A stretch of DNA of 64,000 bases, taken from positions 310,001 to 374,000 of the forward strand of contig NZ_CP119546.1 in NCBI RefSeq assembly GCF_029277985.1. The letters are read 5' to 3'. The notes under the pieces were generated by a model that saw only the letters and a program-made list of their open reading frames with translations, was not told where the DNA came from and did not search any database. Below are positions 1-8,819 of the stretch, in pieces. A program made the position numbers and the translations under genes. The DNA comes from Providencia stuartii (GTDB lineage: Bacteria; Pseudomonadota; Gammaproteobacteria; Enterobacterales; Enterobacteriaceae). Every line of letters starts with the position of its first letter. Position 1 is the first letter of the stretch.

Positions 1-1
1 G

Positions 2-781
2 CAAGACAAAAATATCACGCTAATGGAACAGCCAGGTTTGAACGTGGGTTATCTCTCTTTCAACGTTGAGAAGAAACCATTAGATAACCAAAAAGTTCGC
101 CAAGCTTTGTCAATGGCGGTTAATAAAGATGCCATCATTGATGCGGTTTACCAAGGCGCTGGCCAAAAAGCGAAAAACTTAATTCCACCAACGATGTGGA
201 GTTACAACGATGATGTGAAGGATTATGAATATAATCCTGAAAAAGCGAAAGCACTGTTAGCTGAAGCAGGTTTCCCTAATGGATTTGAGATTGATCTGTG
301 GGCAATGCCTGTACAACGTCCATACAACCCAAATGCGCGCCGTATGGCTGAAATGATCCAAGCAGACTGGGCAAAAATTGGTGTTAAATCGAAAGTTGTG
401 AGCTATGAGTGGGGCGAATACCTCAAACGCGCCAAAGATGGTGAGCCACAAACGGTGATGATGGGATGGACCGGTGATAATGGTGACCCAGATAACTTCT
501 TTGCAACGCTGTTTAGCTGCGCGGCAAAAGAACAAGGTTCTAACTATTCGAAATGGTGTTATCAAGGTTTTGAAGACCTGATCCAACCTGCTCGTATGAC
601 TGCGGATCATAACAAACGTGTTGACCTCTACAAACAAGCACAGGTTGTTATGAATGAACAAGCTCCTGCCTTAATCATTGCGCATTCAACAGTATTTGAA
701 CCAGTACGTAAAGAAGTGAAGGGCTATGTTGTCGATCCACTCGGCAAACACCACTTTGAAAACGTCGATATTGAAAAATAA
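2..781 (+). CDS. dppA: Dipeptide-binding periplasmic protein DppA (C-terminal part)
   Basis: This is the C-terminal half (about 259 residues) of the periplasmic solute-binding protein of the dipeptide ABC transporter. The frame is open from the window edge, so the true start lies outside. The sequence has the SBP_bac_5 fold signature of peptide binders, with VRQALSMAVNKD near the window start and a C-terminal NVDIEK. The family is about 535 residues long and binds di- and tripeptides (and haem in E. coli), passing them to DppBC. It heads the dppABCDF operon and is separated from dppB by 177 bases that contain a strong hairpin, which fits the usual excess of binding protein over permease. Identification rests on sequence and on the complete downstream operon. 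Confidence 0.95.
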   Translation, partial: QDKNITLMEQPGLNVGYLSFNVEKKPLDNQKVRQALSMAVNKDAIIDAVYQGAGQKAKNLIPPTMWSYNDDVKDYEYNPEKAKALLAEAGFPNGFEIDLWAMPVQRPYNPNARRMAEMIQADWAKIGVKSKVVSYEWGEYLKRAKDGEPQTVMMGWTGDNGDPDNFFATLFSCAAKEQGSNYSKWCYQGFEDLIQPARMTADHNKRVDLYKQAQVVMNEQAPALIIAHSTVFEPVRKEVKGYVVDPLGKHHFENVDIEK

Positions 782-800
782 TCGTTGTTAATTTGTCACA

Positions 801-836
801 GCCCTTCGTCATCCTCTGATAACGAAGGGCGTTTTC
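801..836 (+). terminator. Hairpin between dppA and dppB (attenuator or mRNA stabiliser)
   Basis: The arms GCCCTTCG (801-808) and CGAAGGGC (823-830) pair perfectly and are followed by GTTTTCG. The hairpin sits 20 bases after the dppA stop. In E. coli a structure in this position gives partial termination and protects dppA mRNA; the same role is inferred here. Confidence 0.7.
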
Positions 837-958
837 GCCTCTGAATTTCAGGGAAACAGAAAACTTAGTTCTTTGTGAGCAGGCAGAAGAAATAGCACCC
901 TTCTGATTAGCCAAACGGACTTAGAGCCGTCAAAGGCATTATTAAAGAGATTCGGGAT

Positions 959-1978
959 ATGTTGCAATTTATCCTCCGACGCTTGGGATTAGTTATCCCA
1001 ACGTTTATCGGTATTACATTACTCACTTTCGCTTTTGTGCATATGATTCCAGGTGATCCTGTGATGATTATGGCAGGAGAAAGGGGCTTATCGCCTGAAC
1101 GGCATGCTTACCTAATGGCTGAATTGGGCTTAGATCAGCCTCTTTGGAAACAGTATCTTCATTATATTAACGGCATATTTCATGGCGACTTGGGAATTTC
1201 ATTGAAGAGCCGTATCGAGGTGTGGGATGAGTTCTTCCCTCGCTTTAAAGCCACAATGGAACTGGCTATTTGTGCGATGATTTTTGCTGTTTCTGTCGGG
1301 ATCCCTGTTGGTGTATTAGCTGCGGTTAAACGTGGTTCTATTTTTGATCACACAGCGATTGGTCTATCACTGACGGGTTATTCCATGCCAATCTTTTGGT
1401 GGGGCATCATGCTAATCATGCTCGTGTCTGTGCACTGGGATTTGACCCCAGTATCTGGACGTGTGAGTGATAGTGTTTTCCTTGATGATTCATATCCACT
1501 TACTGGCTTTATGTTAATTGATACGTTTATTTGGGGAGAAGAAGGCAACTTTATTGATGCTGTTGAGCATTTAATACTGCCATCGATTGTCTTGGGGACG
1601 ATACCGTTAGCGGTCATTGTACGTATGACTCGTTCCTCAATGTTAGAAGTACTTGGTGAAGACTATATTCGTACAGCTAGGGCAAAAGGCGTTAGCCGCG
1701 CACGCGTTATTCTGATCCATGCATTGCGTAATGCATTGTTGCCTGTTGTGACTGTGATTGGCCTCCAAGTTGGCGTAATGCTAGCAGGGGCAATCCTCAC
1801 CGAGACGATTTTCTCATGGCCCGGCCTAGGTCGATGGTTGATTGAAGGGTTGCAACGCCGCGATTACCCCGTTGTGCAAGGTGGTGTTCTGTTAGTCGCG
1901 ACACTGATTATTTTTGTTAACCTAGTGGTTGATGTGCTGTATGGCATTGTTAACCCACGTATTCGCCATAAAAAATAA
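959..1978 (+). CDS. dppB: Dipeptide ABC transporter permease DppB
   Basis: This inner-membrane permease pairs with DppC to form the dipeptide channel. At 339 residues it has the same length as E. coli DppB. The N-terminus MLQFILRRLGLVIPTFIGIT is a typical first membrane helix of the OppB/DppB family, followed by the conserved HMIPGDP loop. Five further hydrophobic segments follow, and the EAA-type coupling loop (EDYIRTARAKG) begins near residue 234, where the ATPases dock. It is followed 11 bases later by dppC in the same direction. Nothing unusual was seen. Confidence 0.96.
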   Translation: MLQFILRRLGLVIPTFIGITLLTFAFVHMIPGDPVMIMAGERGLSPERHAYLMAELGLDQPLWKQYLHYINGIFHGDLGISLKSRIEVWDEFFPRFKATMELAICAMIFAVSVGIPVGVLAAVKRGSIFDHTAIGLSLTGYSMPIFWWGIMLIMLVSVHWDLTPVSGRVSDSVFLDDSYPLTGFMLIDTFIWGEEGNFIDAVEHLILPSIVLGTIPLAVIVRMTRSSMLEVLGEDYIRTARAKGVSRARVILIHALRNALLPVVTVIGLQVGVMLAGAILTETIFSWPGLGRWLIEGLQRRDYPVVQGGVLLVATLIIFVNLVVDVLYGIVNPRIRHKK

Positions 1979-1989
1979 GGAGCGCTAAA

Positions 1990-2892
1990 ATGTCTCAATC
2001 TACTGAGCCAACGGTTGTCAGCGCCCCTAAGCCGATGACACCATTTCAAGAGTTTTGGCATTATTTCAAACGCAATAAAGGCGCTGTTATTGGGATGATA
2101 TATATCATCTTAATGATCTTAATTGCTATTTTTGCTGGGGTACTGGCACCTCATGCACCCGATGAACAATTCCGTGACTTCTTATTGGTTCCACCTGTTT
2201 GGGAACATGGAGGAAGTTGGCAATTTATTTTAGGTACGGATGATGTCGGGCGTGACCTGTTATCACGTTTGATGTATGGCGCCCGTTTATCTCTGCTGGT
2301 CGGCTGCCTAGTCGTCGTCCTGTCGTTAATTTCTGGGGTGGCGCTTGGAGTGATTGCGGGTTATTTCGGTGGTGTGGTCGATGCCATTATTATGCGTGTC
2401 GTTGATATCATGTTAGCACTACCAAGCTTACTGCTGGCACTTGTGTTGGTCGCTATTTTTGGCCCGTCTATTGTGAATGCGTCGATTGCTTTAACCTTCG
2501 TAGCACTGCCACACTATATTCGATTGACCCGTGCTGCTGTACTAGTTGAAGTTAATCGCGATTATGTGACGGCTTCTCGTGTTGCGGGGGCAGGTGCTGT
2601 CCGCCAGATGTTTGTCAATATTTTACCTAACTGTTTGGCACCGTTAATTGTTCAAGCGTCGCTTGGTTTTTCTAATGCTATTTTAGATATGGCTGCTTTA
2701 GGGTTCCTTGGTATGGGGGCGCAACCACCAACACCAGAGTGGGGCACAATGTTATCGGATGTGCTGCAATTCGCTCAAAGTGCATGGTGGGTGGTCACCT
2801 TTCCAGGTTTAGCAATTTTGTTGACTGTATTAGCGTTTAACCTGATGGGTGATGGTTTACGTGATGCATTTGATCCAAAACTCAAGCAGTAA
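1990..2892 (+). CDS. dppC: Dipeptide ABC transporter permease DppC
   Basis: This is the second permease subunit of the dipeptide importer (300 residues, the E. coli length). It has a cytoplasmic N-terminus, a first membrane helix at about 30-55, a periplasmic stretch with the family motif FILGTDDVGRDLLSRLMYGAR, then five more helices. The EAA loop (RDYVTASRVAGAGAVRQM) begins near residue 189. An AAGGAGC ribosome site precedes the ATG, and dppD follows after 12 bases. Confidence 0.96.
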   Translation: MSQSTEPTVVSAPKPMTPFQEFWHYFKRNKGAVIGMIYIILMILIAIFAGVLAPHAPDEQFRDFLLVPPVWEHGGSWQFILGTDDVGRDLLSRLMYGARLSLLVGCLVVVLSLISGVALGVIAGYFGGVVDAIIMRVVDIMLALPSLLLALVLVAIFGPSIVNASIALTFVALPHYIRLTRAAVLVEVNRDYVTASRVAGAGAVRQMFVNILPNCLAPLIVQASLGFSNAILDMAALGFLGMGAQPPTPEWGTMLSDVLQFAQSAWWVVTFPGLAILLTVLAFNLMGDGLRDAFDPKLKQ

Positions 2893-2904
2893 TGAGGTAA
2901 TCTA

Positions 2905-3885
2905 ATGGCATTGTTAAATGTAGAACAACTTTCGGTACACTTCGGTGATGAAGCTACTCCGTTCCGCGCCGTTGACCGCATTAGCTATCGCGTTGAGAAA
3001 GGTCAGGTTGTCGGTATCGTTGGTGAATCCGGTTCAGGGAAATCGGTGAGTTCCTTGGCAATTATGGGGTTGATTGACTACCCCGGCAAAGTGATGGCAA
3101 ATGCATTGCAATTTGATGGACGGGATTTACTGTCGATTCCAGAAAAAGAGCGTAGACAGATTGTTGGTGCAGATGTCGCAATGATATTTCAGGATCCTAT
3201 GACGAGTCTTAACCCTTGCTTTACTGTGGGTTATCAGATTATGGAAGCCCTGAAAGTGCACCAAGGTGGTAGCAAGAGTACACGCAAGCAACGTGCGATT
3301 GACTTGCTGACGATGGTGGGGATCCCTGATCCGCAATCACGGCTTGACGTTTATCCTCACCAACTGTCCGGAGGGATGAGTCAGCGTGTGATGATCGCAA
3401 TGGCTATTGCATGTCGACCAAAACTCTTGATCGCAGATGAACCCACGACTGCTCTTGACGTAACCATTCAAGCTCAAATTATTGAATTATTGCTTGAATT
3501 ACAGCAGCAAGAAAATATGGCATTGGTCTTGATTACACATGACCTTGCCTTAGTCGCGGAAGCGGCACACCACATTATTGTGATGTATGCAGGTCAAGTT
3601 GTTGAATCTGCAAAAGCTTCCGATATCTTTAAATCTCCACGACATCCTTATACTCAAGCGTTATTACGTGCATTACCCGAGTTTTCAACGAATAAATCTC
3701 GGCTCGCTTCTTTACCTGGCGTTGTTCCTGGCAAATATGATCGGCCACAAGGTTGCTTGTTGAATCCTCGCTGTCCATATGCGACAGAACGTTGCCGTAT
3801 AGAGGAGCCTGAGCTGCGCTCTATTGGGGATAGGCAGGTGAAATGTCACATGCCTTTGGATGATATGGGGAGGCCGACATTATGA
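2905..3885 (+). CDS. dppD: Dipeptide ABC transporter ATPase DppD
   Basis: This cytoplasmic ATPase subunit energises dipeptide import as a heterodimer with DppF. Visible motifs are Walker A GESGSGKS (residues 40-47), ABC signature LSGGMSQR (about 154), Walker B LLIADEP (about 173) and the H-loop LITHD. The C-terminal oligopeptide-transporter extension carries cysteines C284, C290, C297 and C314 (C-x5-C-x6-C-x16-C), a pattern kept in Opp/Dpp ATPases and linked to an iron-sulphur cluster in some of them. The stop overlaps the dppF start by four bases (ATGA), indicating translational coupling. Confidence 0.96.
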   Translation: MALLNVEQLSVHFGDEATPFRAVDRISYRVEKGQVVGIVGESGSGKSVSSLAIMGLIDYPGKVMANALQFDGRDLLSIPEKERRQIVGADVAMIFQDPMTSLNPCFTVGYQIMEALKVHQGGSKSTRKQRAIDLLTMVGIPDPQSRLDVYPHQLSGGMSQRVMIAMAIACRPKLLIADEPTTALDVTIQAQIIELLLELQQQENMALVLITHDLALVAEAAHHIIVMYAGQVVESAKASDIFKSPRHPYTQALLRALPEFSTNKSRLASLPGVVPGKYDRPQGCLLNPRCPYATERCRIEEPELRSIGDRQVKCHMPLDDMGRPTL

Positions 3886-4886
3886 GCGAAAAGCAAAATA
3901 AACCATTACTACAGGCCGTCAATTTAAAAAAATATTACTCCGCAAAAAGCGGTCTATTTTCGGCTGAAAAGCTAGTAAAAGCATTAGATGGCGTTTCATT
4001 TGAACTTGAAAAAGGTAAAACGCTTGCGGTGGTTGGGGAGTCTGGTTGTGGTAAATCGACACTAGGTCGTTTATTAACCATGATTGAGCAACCGACGGAA
4101 GGTGAGCTGTATTATCAAGATCAAAATTTATTGGTAAAAGATAAAACAGCAGAAAAATTACGCCGTCAAAAAATTCAAATTGTGTTCCAAAATCCTTATG
4201 GCTCGTTGAATCCACGTAAAAAAGTTGGGCAAATACTGGAAGAGCCGTTATTGATTAATACGCCATTGTCTAAAGAGCAACGTAGAGAAAAAGTCTTATC
4301 AATGATGGCAAAAGTCGGTTTAAAAACAGAGCATTATGAGCGTTACCCGCATATGTTTTCGGGCGGGCAGCGTCAGCGTATTGCGATTGCAAGAGGGTTA
4401 ATGCTTGATCCTGATGTCGTCGTTGCAGATGAACCTGTTTCTGCGCTGGATGTTTCTGTCCGTGCTCAAGTACTTAACTTAATGATGGATTTACAGCAGG
4501 AGCTTGGGCTTTCTTATGTGTTTATTTCACATGATCTTTCAGTCGTTGAGCATATTGCTGATGAAGTCATGGTGATGTACTTAGGGCGCTGTGTAGAAAA
4601 GGGAACCAAAGAGCAAATTTTTAATAATCCTTTGCACCCTTATACGCAAGCCTTGCTATCCGCAACGCCACGCTTGAATCCAAGTTCACGCCGTGAGCGT
4701 ATAAAGCTGACTGGAGAATTACCAAGTCCATTGAATCCACCGCCAGGATGTGCTTTTGCTGCTCGTTGCCGCAGAGCGTTTGGGCAATGCACGCAATTCC
4801 AGCCTTCACTTAAAGAGTATGATGGTCAGTTAGTGGCGTGTTTTGCAGTAGAAGAAGATGAAAAAAATACGTTAGTAGTGAGTTAA
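3882..4886 (+). CDS. dppF: Dipeptide ABC transporter ATPase DppF
   Basis: This is the second ATPase of the dipeptide importer (334 residues). It shows Walker A GESGCGKS, the Q-loop in [14 protein letters not shown], signature FSGGQRQR, Walker [12 protein letters not shown] and H-loop FISHD. Its C-terminal extension repeats the same cysteine spacing as DppD (C290, C296, C303, C320). It is translationally coupled to dppD and ends the operon: a perfect hairpin terminator follows 9 bases after the stop. Confidence 0.96.
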   Translation: MSEKQNKPLLQAVNLKKYYSAKSGLFSAEKLVKALDGVSFELEKGKTLAVVGESGCGKSTLGRLLTMIEQPTEGELYYQDQNLLVKDKTAEKLRRQKIQIVFQNPYGSLNPRKKVGQILEEPLLINTPLSKEQRREKVLSMMAKVGLKTEHYERYPHMFSGGQRQRIAIARGLMLDPDVVVADEPVSALDVSVRAQVLNLMMDLQQELGLSYVFISHDLSVVEHIADEVMVMYLGRCVEKGTKEQIFNNPLHPYTQALLSATPRLNPSSRRERIKLTGELPSPLNPPPGCAFAARCRRAFGQCTQFQPSLKEYDGQLVACFAVEEDEKNTLVVS

Positions 4887-4895
4887 GGGGTTAAG

Positions 4896-4923
4896 ACGGC
4901 AAAAAGTGTGCTCTTTTTGCCGT
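4896..4923 (+). terminator. Terminator of the dpp operon
   Basis: The arms ACGGCAAAAAG (4896-4906) and CTTTTTGCCGT (4913-4923) pair perfectly around a 6-base loop. The T-rich 3' arm lies nine bases past the dppF stop. Confidence 0.85.
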
Positions 4924-5289
4924 TATCCAGCGTTATGCCGTTATAGATACCGATGCCAACTGCCCCTTTGTCCTAATTACATAAACTTTCATTTTTAACT
5001 GCTCTTTTCCCGATAAAATCAAGTATACTGGGTTTTGGCTAGCGATATCCTATACTCCGTAAACTTATCTTCTGGTAACGGTACCTAAACTTTCATTATT
5101 TAGCTTAAATAACTATCTGTATTCAGTTGCTATAAGATAATATGGGTGAAGCGTGCCTGTATATAGGTTGCTATATACTGGGTCAAAAGGATAACGGTCA
5201 GAAGCCATTTGTCCTTGTTGAAAACATAGCCATTTAAGCAGCAAGAATATTAAATTGAAAAGAAGCTTGATAAATAAGGTTTCGGAAAA
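4924..5289. other. Intergenic region dppF to HmsP remnant; lost bcs locus
   Basis: No gene was found in about 365 bases. The 12-base word TAAACTTTCATT occurs twice (4982-4993 and 5086-5097). In E. coli the corresponding interval carries the bcs cellulose synthesis genes; no fragment of them is recognisable here. Confidence 0.5.
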
Positions 5290-5985
5290 ATGAAGGCCCG
5301 AGTTCAGCGTTCACTAACGTTAAAAAGCATGATCGTATTTTTTGTGATCACGTTAAGTTCACTCGCCCTTTTTTTGGGAATTCAATTTAGTTACTTACTT
5401 GATCAAAGAAAAAATGACTATCTTGACCAATTGAGCAATGCTGTAGTGCAGATCCAAAAACCATTAACGGATTCGTTGCTCAGTTCAGATCTGAACGAGG
5501 TTAAAAGGTTACTCGTAAGCCTGAAAACATCGGGTATTATGGGGAAAGCCATTGTGACGGTAGATGGTGCAACCGTTATGAATTTAGATTTTGCAACCGC
5601 TAGGCCAATTCCTGATTGGGCAATAAAATTTGCAGGCATTCCAGTAGAAATGACGGTACCTTTGTACGCATATGGGAATACCATTCTGACAGCAAAACCA
5701 CAGGGGTATTTAACACTCCAAGTTGATTCTAATCGGGTCTATCGTTTCGCGGTTAATACATTAGCGCTGATGATTACAACCTATTTGCTATTGGTCTTAA
5801 TTATCGCGATAGCAATGACATGGTGTGTCAGTAGAATGATCGTCAGGCCATTACGCAAAATTGCGCTAGAATTACAGGATGATGATAATCACGATATCGC
5901 AGTGCCAAATTATCATGAGGATGACGAGATTGGTCTTTTGGCGAAGAATTATAACCGCCAAAGAAAAAAGCAAAATTCAGACTAA
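5290..5985 (+). pseudogene. Truncated HmsP/PdeK-like (YhjK) sensor, GGDEF-EAL half missing
   Basis: The 231-residue reading frame resembles the first third of HmsP/PdeK (YhjK), a c-di-GMP phosphodiesterase of about 650 residues that regulates biofilm. It has a short basic N-terminus (RSLTLKSM), one membrane helix at about 13-33, a periplasmic sensor region containing the family-typical PVEMTVPLYAYGN, a second membrane helix at about 155-180, and a HAMP linker with RMIVRPLRKIALELQDDD. It stops right after the HAMP (AKNYNRQRKKQNSD), where the GGDEF and EAL domains should follow; the 168 bases before yhjJ hold no trace of them. The position between dppF and yhjJ matches yhjK synteny in E. coli. 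Either a pseudogene or a trimmed membrane sensor with no output domain; the clean frame leaves expression possible. Confidence 0.75.
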
Positions 5986-6078
5986 GTCATGAACATGTGA
6001 TGAGCTTTGTGGTCTAATATCGTAAATAGTTGGTGTCATTAATATTGTATGCGACCCAACCATATCATTTAACCCTAT

Positions 6079-6099
6079 AATTAACGCTTTTCGTTAATT
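6079..6099. promoter_or_regulatory. Inverted repeat upstream of yhjJ, possible operator
   Basis: AATTAACG (6079-6086) and CGTTAATT (6092-6099) form perfect 8-base arms around CTTTT, 55 bases before the yhjJ start. The composition is too AT-rich for a terminator, so an operator is more likely; the regulator is unknown. Confidence 0.35.
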
Positions 6100-6153
6100 T
6101 GTCAGTCATTTTTTGCGGTTAAATACAAGGATAGAAAATACATAGGGGTCTAC

Positions 6154-7650
6154 ATGCAGGGTTCGAAAATTCGGTATATCTTCAGTGTGGTGCTATTGTC
6201 AGTCGCTGGCTTTGCGAGTGCTGAACCATTACAGCCTGATCCAGCATGGCAACAAGGAAAGCTTGAGAATGGCTTCAGTTGGCAACTGCTACAAACACCA
6301 CAACGTCCAAATGACCGAATTCAGCTTAGGTTAGCCATCAAGGCTGGCTCACTATCAGAAAAAGCGAGTGAAAAGGGGTATAGCTATTTAATCCCGAAAA
6401 TGGCATTACTACACCAAACTGAAGCATTTCCAGCGGCGACATTACAAAATTTTTGGCGTCAGGCGACTGATCCTGATGTACCCATTCCCCCAGCGGTTGT
6501 TTCGTATGACTACACAATTTACAGTTTAAGTTTACCGCATAATAAGCCTGAACTTCTTAAACAAGCGCTAAACTGGTTGGCAACTTCTGCTGCGGGTGCA
6601 ACCTATACAGAAACATCATTGCATAATGGGTTAACAGTGACAAATGCACCTGTTGCCACATTACCTCTTGATGCTACAGACCCAGTCTGGCGTGCTCGTT
6701 TAAAAGGTTCTGCGATGATGGGGTATGATCCCGGCCAAAAGATTAGTGATAATGTGAATTTAGAAAGTGTGAACGCTTTTTATCAAAAATGGTACACACC
6801 GGATGTGATGACACTCTATGTTGCAGGCCATGTAGATGCTCGCATGCTGTCTGACTATATCACACAAACGTTTTCATCTTTAGAAGGCAAGCGCTCAGAG
6901 CCTGTCTCAGTAGCGGTTTTATCACAGGTTAAGCCTCAATCCATTGATATTTTGCAAGATAAACAATCGAAGGATAGTTTGTCATTGATTTGGGATATCG
7001 ACTGGCAACCGATTAATGATTCTGCGGTGCTATTGCGTTACTGGGGTAGTGATTTGGCGCGTGAAGCACTGTATCGTTCCTTGCAAAAAACCTTTAATCA
7101 AAAGTTTAGTCAAGATGAGGTCTCCTCTAATTTAGATTGCCGAGTACAGTATCAAAAGGCAAGCTGTACACTTACCGTTAACGCGCCACCTGAAAAAATG
7201 ATGGCAGTTGCTGATGTCGTGCTGAATGAGCTTTCAACGGTTGACCAAAATGGCATTTCACCTGAATTATTTAATGAAATGATCAATGAGAAGCAAGTTC
7301 AGTTATCACAACTCTTTGCCGCATATGCGCGTACCAGTACGGATGTATTAGCCGGCCAGCGTCTGATTTCTCAGCAAAATGGAGTGGTTGATATTGCACC
7401 TGAGCAGTATCAACGTTTACGCCAATCTTTCCTTGCTGGTCAAACGCTTGAGCAAGTAAATATGGAAGTGCGTCGTTTATTGTCTCAAGAAGCGGCGTTT
7501 GTTTTGACTCAACCAAAAGATAAACAGCTGATGGATGCAGAACAAATTCGTCAGAAATTTACCAAAGTGTTGTGGCCACAAGCAGAGCCGGCTTCGGCTG
7601 TTGAAACTGAGCCTACGGTAGCCACTGAACCCGCTAAAGCGACACAATAG
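6154..7650 (+). CDS. yhjJ: YhjJ, M16 peptidase-family protein lacking the zinc motif
   Basis: This exported protein of 498 residues matches E. coli YhjJ along its length. A signal peptide (MQGSKIRYIFSVVLLSVAGF, cut near ASA-EP) precedes LQPDPAWQQGKLENGF, the usual start of the M16 fold. In active M16 peptidases an HxxEH motif follows the KAGS segment; here the same place reads KGYSYLIPKMALLHQ, so the zinc ligands are missing and peptidase activity is not expected. The second half contains the typical FYQKWYTPDVMTLYVAGHVD segment. The tail is rich in Ala, Glu and Thr. Its function is unknown in E. coli too. Confidence 0.9.
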   Translation: MQGSKIRYIFSVVLLSVAGFASAEPLQPDPAWQQGKLENGFSWQLLQTPQRPNDRIQLRLAIKAGSLSEKASEKGYSYLIPKMALLHQTEAFPAATLQNFWRQATDPDVPIPPAVVSYDYTIYSLSLPHNKPELLKQALNWLATSAAGATYTETSLHNGLTVTNAPVATLPLDATDPVWRARLKGSAMMGYDPGQKISDNVNLESVNAFYQKWYTPDVMTLYVAGHVDARMLSDYITQTFSSLEGKRSEPVSVAVLSQVKPQSIDILQDKQSKDSLSLIWDIDWQPINDSAVLLRYWGSDLAREALYRSLQKTFNQKFSQDEVSSNLDCRVQYQKASCTLTVNAPPEKMMAVADVVLNELSTVDQNGISPELFNEMINEKQVQLSQLFAAYARTSTDVLAGQRLISQQNGVVDIAPEQYQRLRQSFLAGQTLEQVNMEVRRLLSQEAAFVLTQPKDKQLMDAEQIRQKFTKVLWPQAEPASAVETEPTVATEPAKATQ

Positions 7651-7661
7651 TGAGTTTCCGG

Positions 7662-7683
7662 ATAGCCCCTAATAAGGGGCTAT
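7662..7683 (+). terminator. Terminator between yhjJ and the convergent hydrolase gene
   Basis: ATAGCCCCT (7662-7670) and AGGGGCTAT (7675-7683) form a perfect 9-base stem with loop AATA, 11 bases after the yhjJ stop and between converging genes. No long T-run follows, so efficiency is uncertain. Confidence 0.65.
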
Positions 7684-7706
7684 TGACTTATCACATGGTA
7701 TGTTTG

Positions 7707-8711
7707 TTAGCGTTGTGTCAGTAATGTTTCAATAACCTGAATTAACGTTTCACGAGACTCTCTGTCATCGACAAAACCTGCTGCACTTATTTTGCTTTCA
7801 GGGGCGTAATAGGCGGCAGACCCCCAAAAGCCAAGATGCGAATAAAGCGTTACGCCATTGACGACACTTGCCATTAGACCTAAACGATACGCTTGTGCAC
7901 CTTCATGGGTCCCCACGCTCAGCATCGTATTGAGTGTCTCTGGGTTATCAAATATCTCACCATTAAATAGCGCTTCGAGAAAGCGAGCCATTTGTCGAGA
8001 AGAGGTAATGAGACCGCCACCGCCGTAGAGGTCCATAGACGCATGAATATGTGTTCCTTCAAAATCTTTCAAATATTGGCGAGCACGGGGCGCTTGCGTT
8101 GTCGGTTGCTCAAGGCATTCCCAATAAGCGCTATCTAGTCCGATTTTATGGAACTTTAATAGTGTTCTCACGGCATGACCGAGTGATTGACCCGTTATGC
8201 GTTCGATAATATCACCTAATAAAATATAACCGGTATCTGAATAGATGAATGTTTCTGAAGGAGCGACAAATGGAAACGATTTACGGGCGTATATTTGCAT
8301 TTGCTCCAGTCGAGTCCATTGGTAGTCAGGTCTTGCGAGTACTCGTTTGAGATAATGTTCATCGGCATGATCACAAAGTCCACTACTATGATTGAGTAAG
8401 TGGCGAATGCTAATGTGGTCTGTCGCATAACGATGACAAAGTAATTGATTAAATTCGGTGGCGATATGTTGTGATATCGCATCATCTAGCGACAATTTTC
8501 CCATTTCGGCTAATCGAAGCACCGCAGCTGCTGTAAATGTTTTTGTATTACTGGCAATACGTAACGGTGTGTCAACGGTTAGGGGATTGCCTGCCAAATC
8601 ACTACCTCTCGCACAAAAAGTGCCGGTAGTGGCTTTTGCTTGATTGTGATAGTACAGCACAACGCCGCAGGATAAATTTTCTAATTGCTGAATAGAGTCT
8701 GTTGTTATCAT
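7707..8711 (-). CDS. Serine hydrolase of the beta-lactamase (class C/PBP4*) family
   Basis: The 334-residue protein has the three motifs of the AmpC/esterase-B fold: S-x-x-K in SNTKTF (about residues 53-58), Y-S-D in FIYSDTGYILLG (about 150-160) and H-L-G in SHLGFWG near the C-terminus. There is no signal peptide (MITTDSIQQLENLSC), so it is probably cytoplasmic and more likely an esterase or peptidase than a resistance beta-lactamase. The second motif is YSD rather than the YSN of true class C enzymes. It is a single gene converging on yhjJ; the natural substrate is unknown. Confidence 0.75.
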   Translation of the reverse strand: MITTDSIQQLENLSCGVVLYYHNQAKATTGTFCARGSDLAGNPLTVDTPLRIASNTKTFTAAAVLRLAEMGKLSLDDAISQHIATEFNQLLCHRYATDHISIRHLLNHSSGLCDHADEHYLKRVLARPDYQWTRLEQMQIYARKSFPFVAPSETFIYSDTGYILLGDIIERITGQSLGHAVRTLLKFHKIGLDSAYWECLEQPTTQAPRARQYLKDFEGTHIHASMDLYGGGGLITSSRQMARFLEALFNGEIFDNPETLNTMLSVGTHEGAQAYRLGLMASVVNGVTLYSHLGFWGSAAYYAPESKISAAGFVDDRESRETLIQVIETLLTQR

Positions 8712-8819
8712 TTTTATGCCAATGCCTCTGATATTCCGAGATGACCTGAGTGTATTCGTCTAGTTATAACATACTGGAATAATCAGCTTAGCATGTGTTC
8801 AGAAAGGCTCTATTGTGTT

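Noticed and set aside
7707..8711. Resistance beta-lactamase (ampC)
   Set aside because: There is no signal peptide, the second motif is YSD rather than YSN, and no ampR-like partner; a general serine hydrolase is the safer call.
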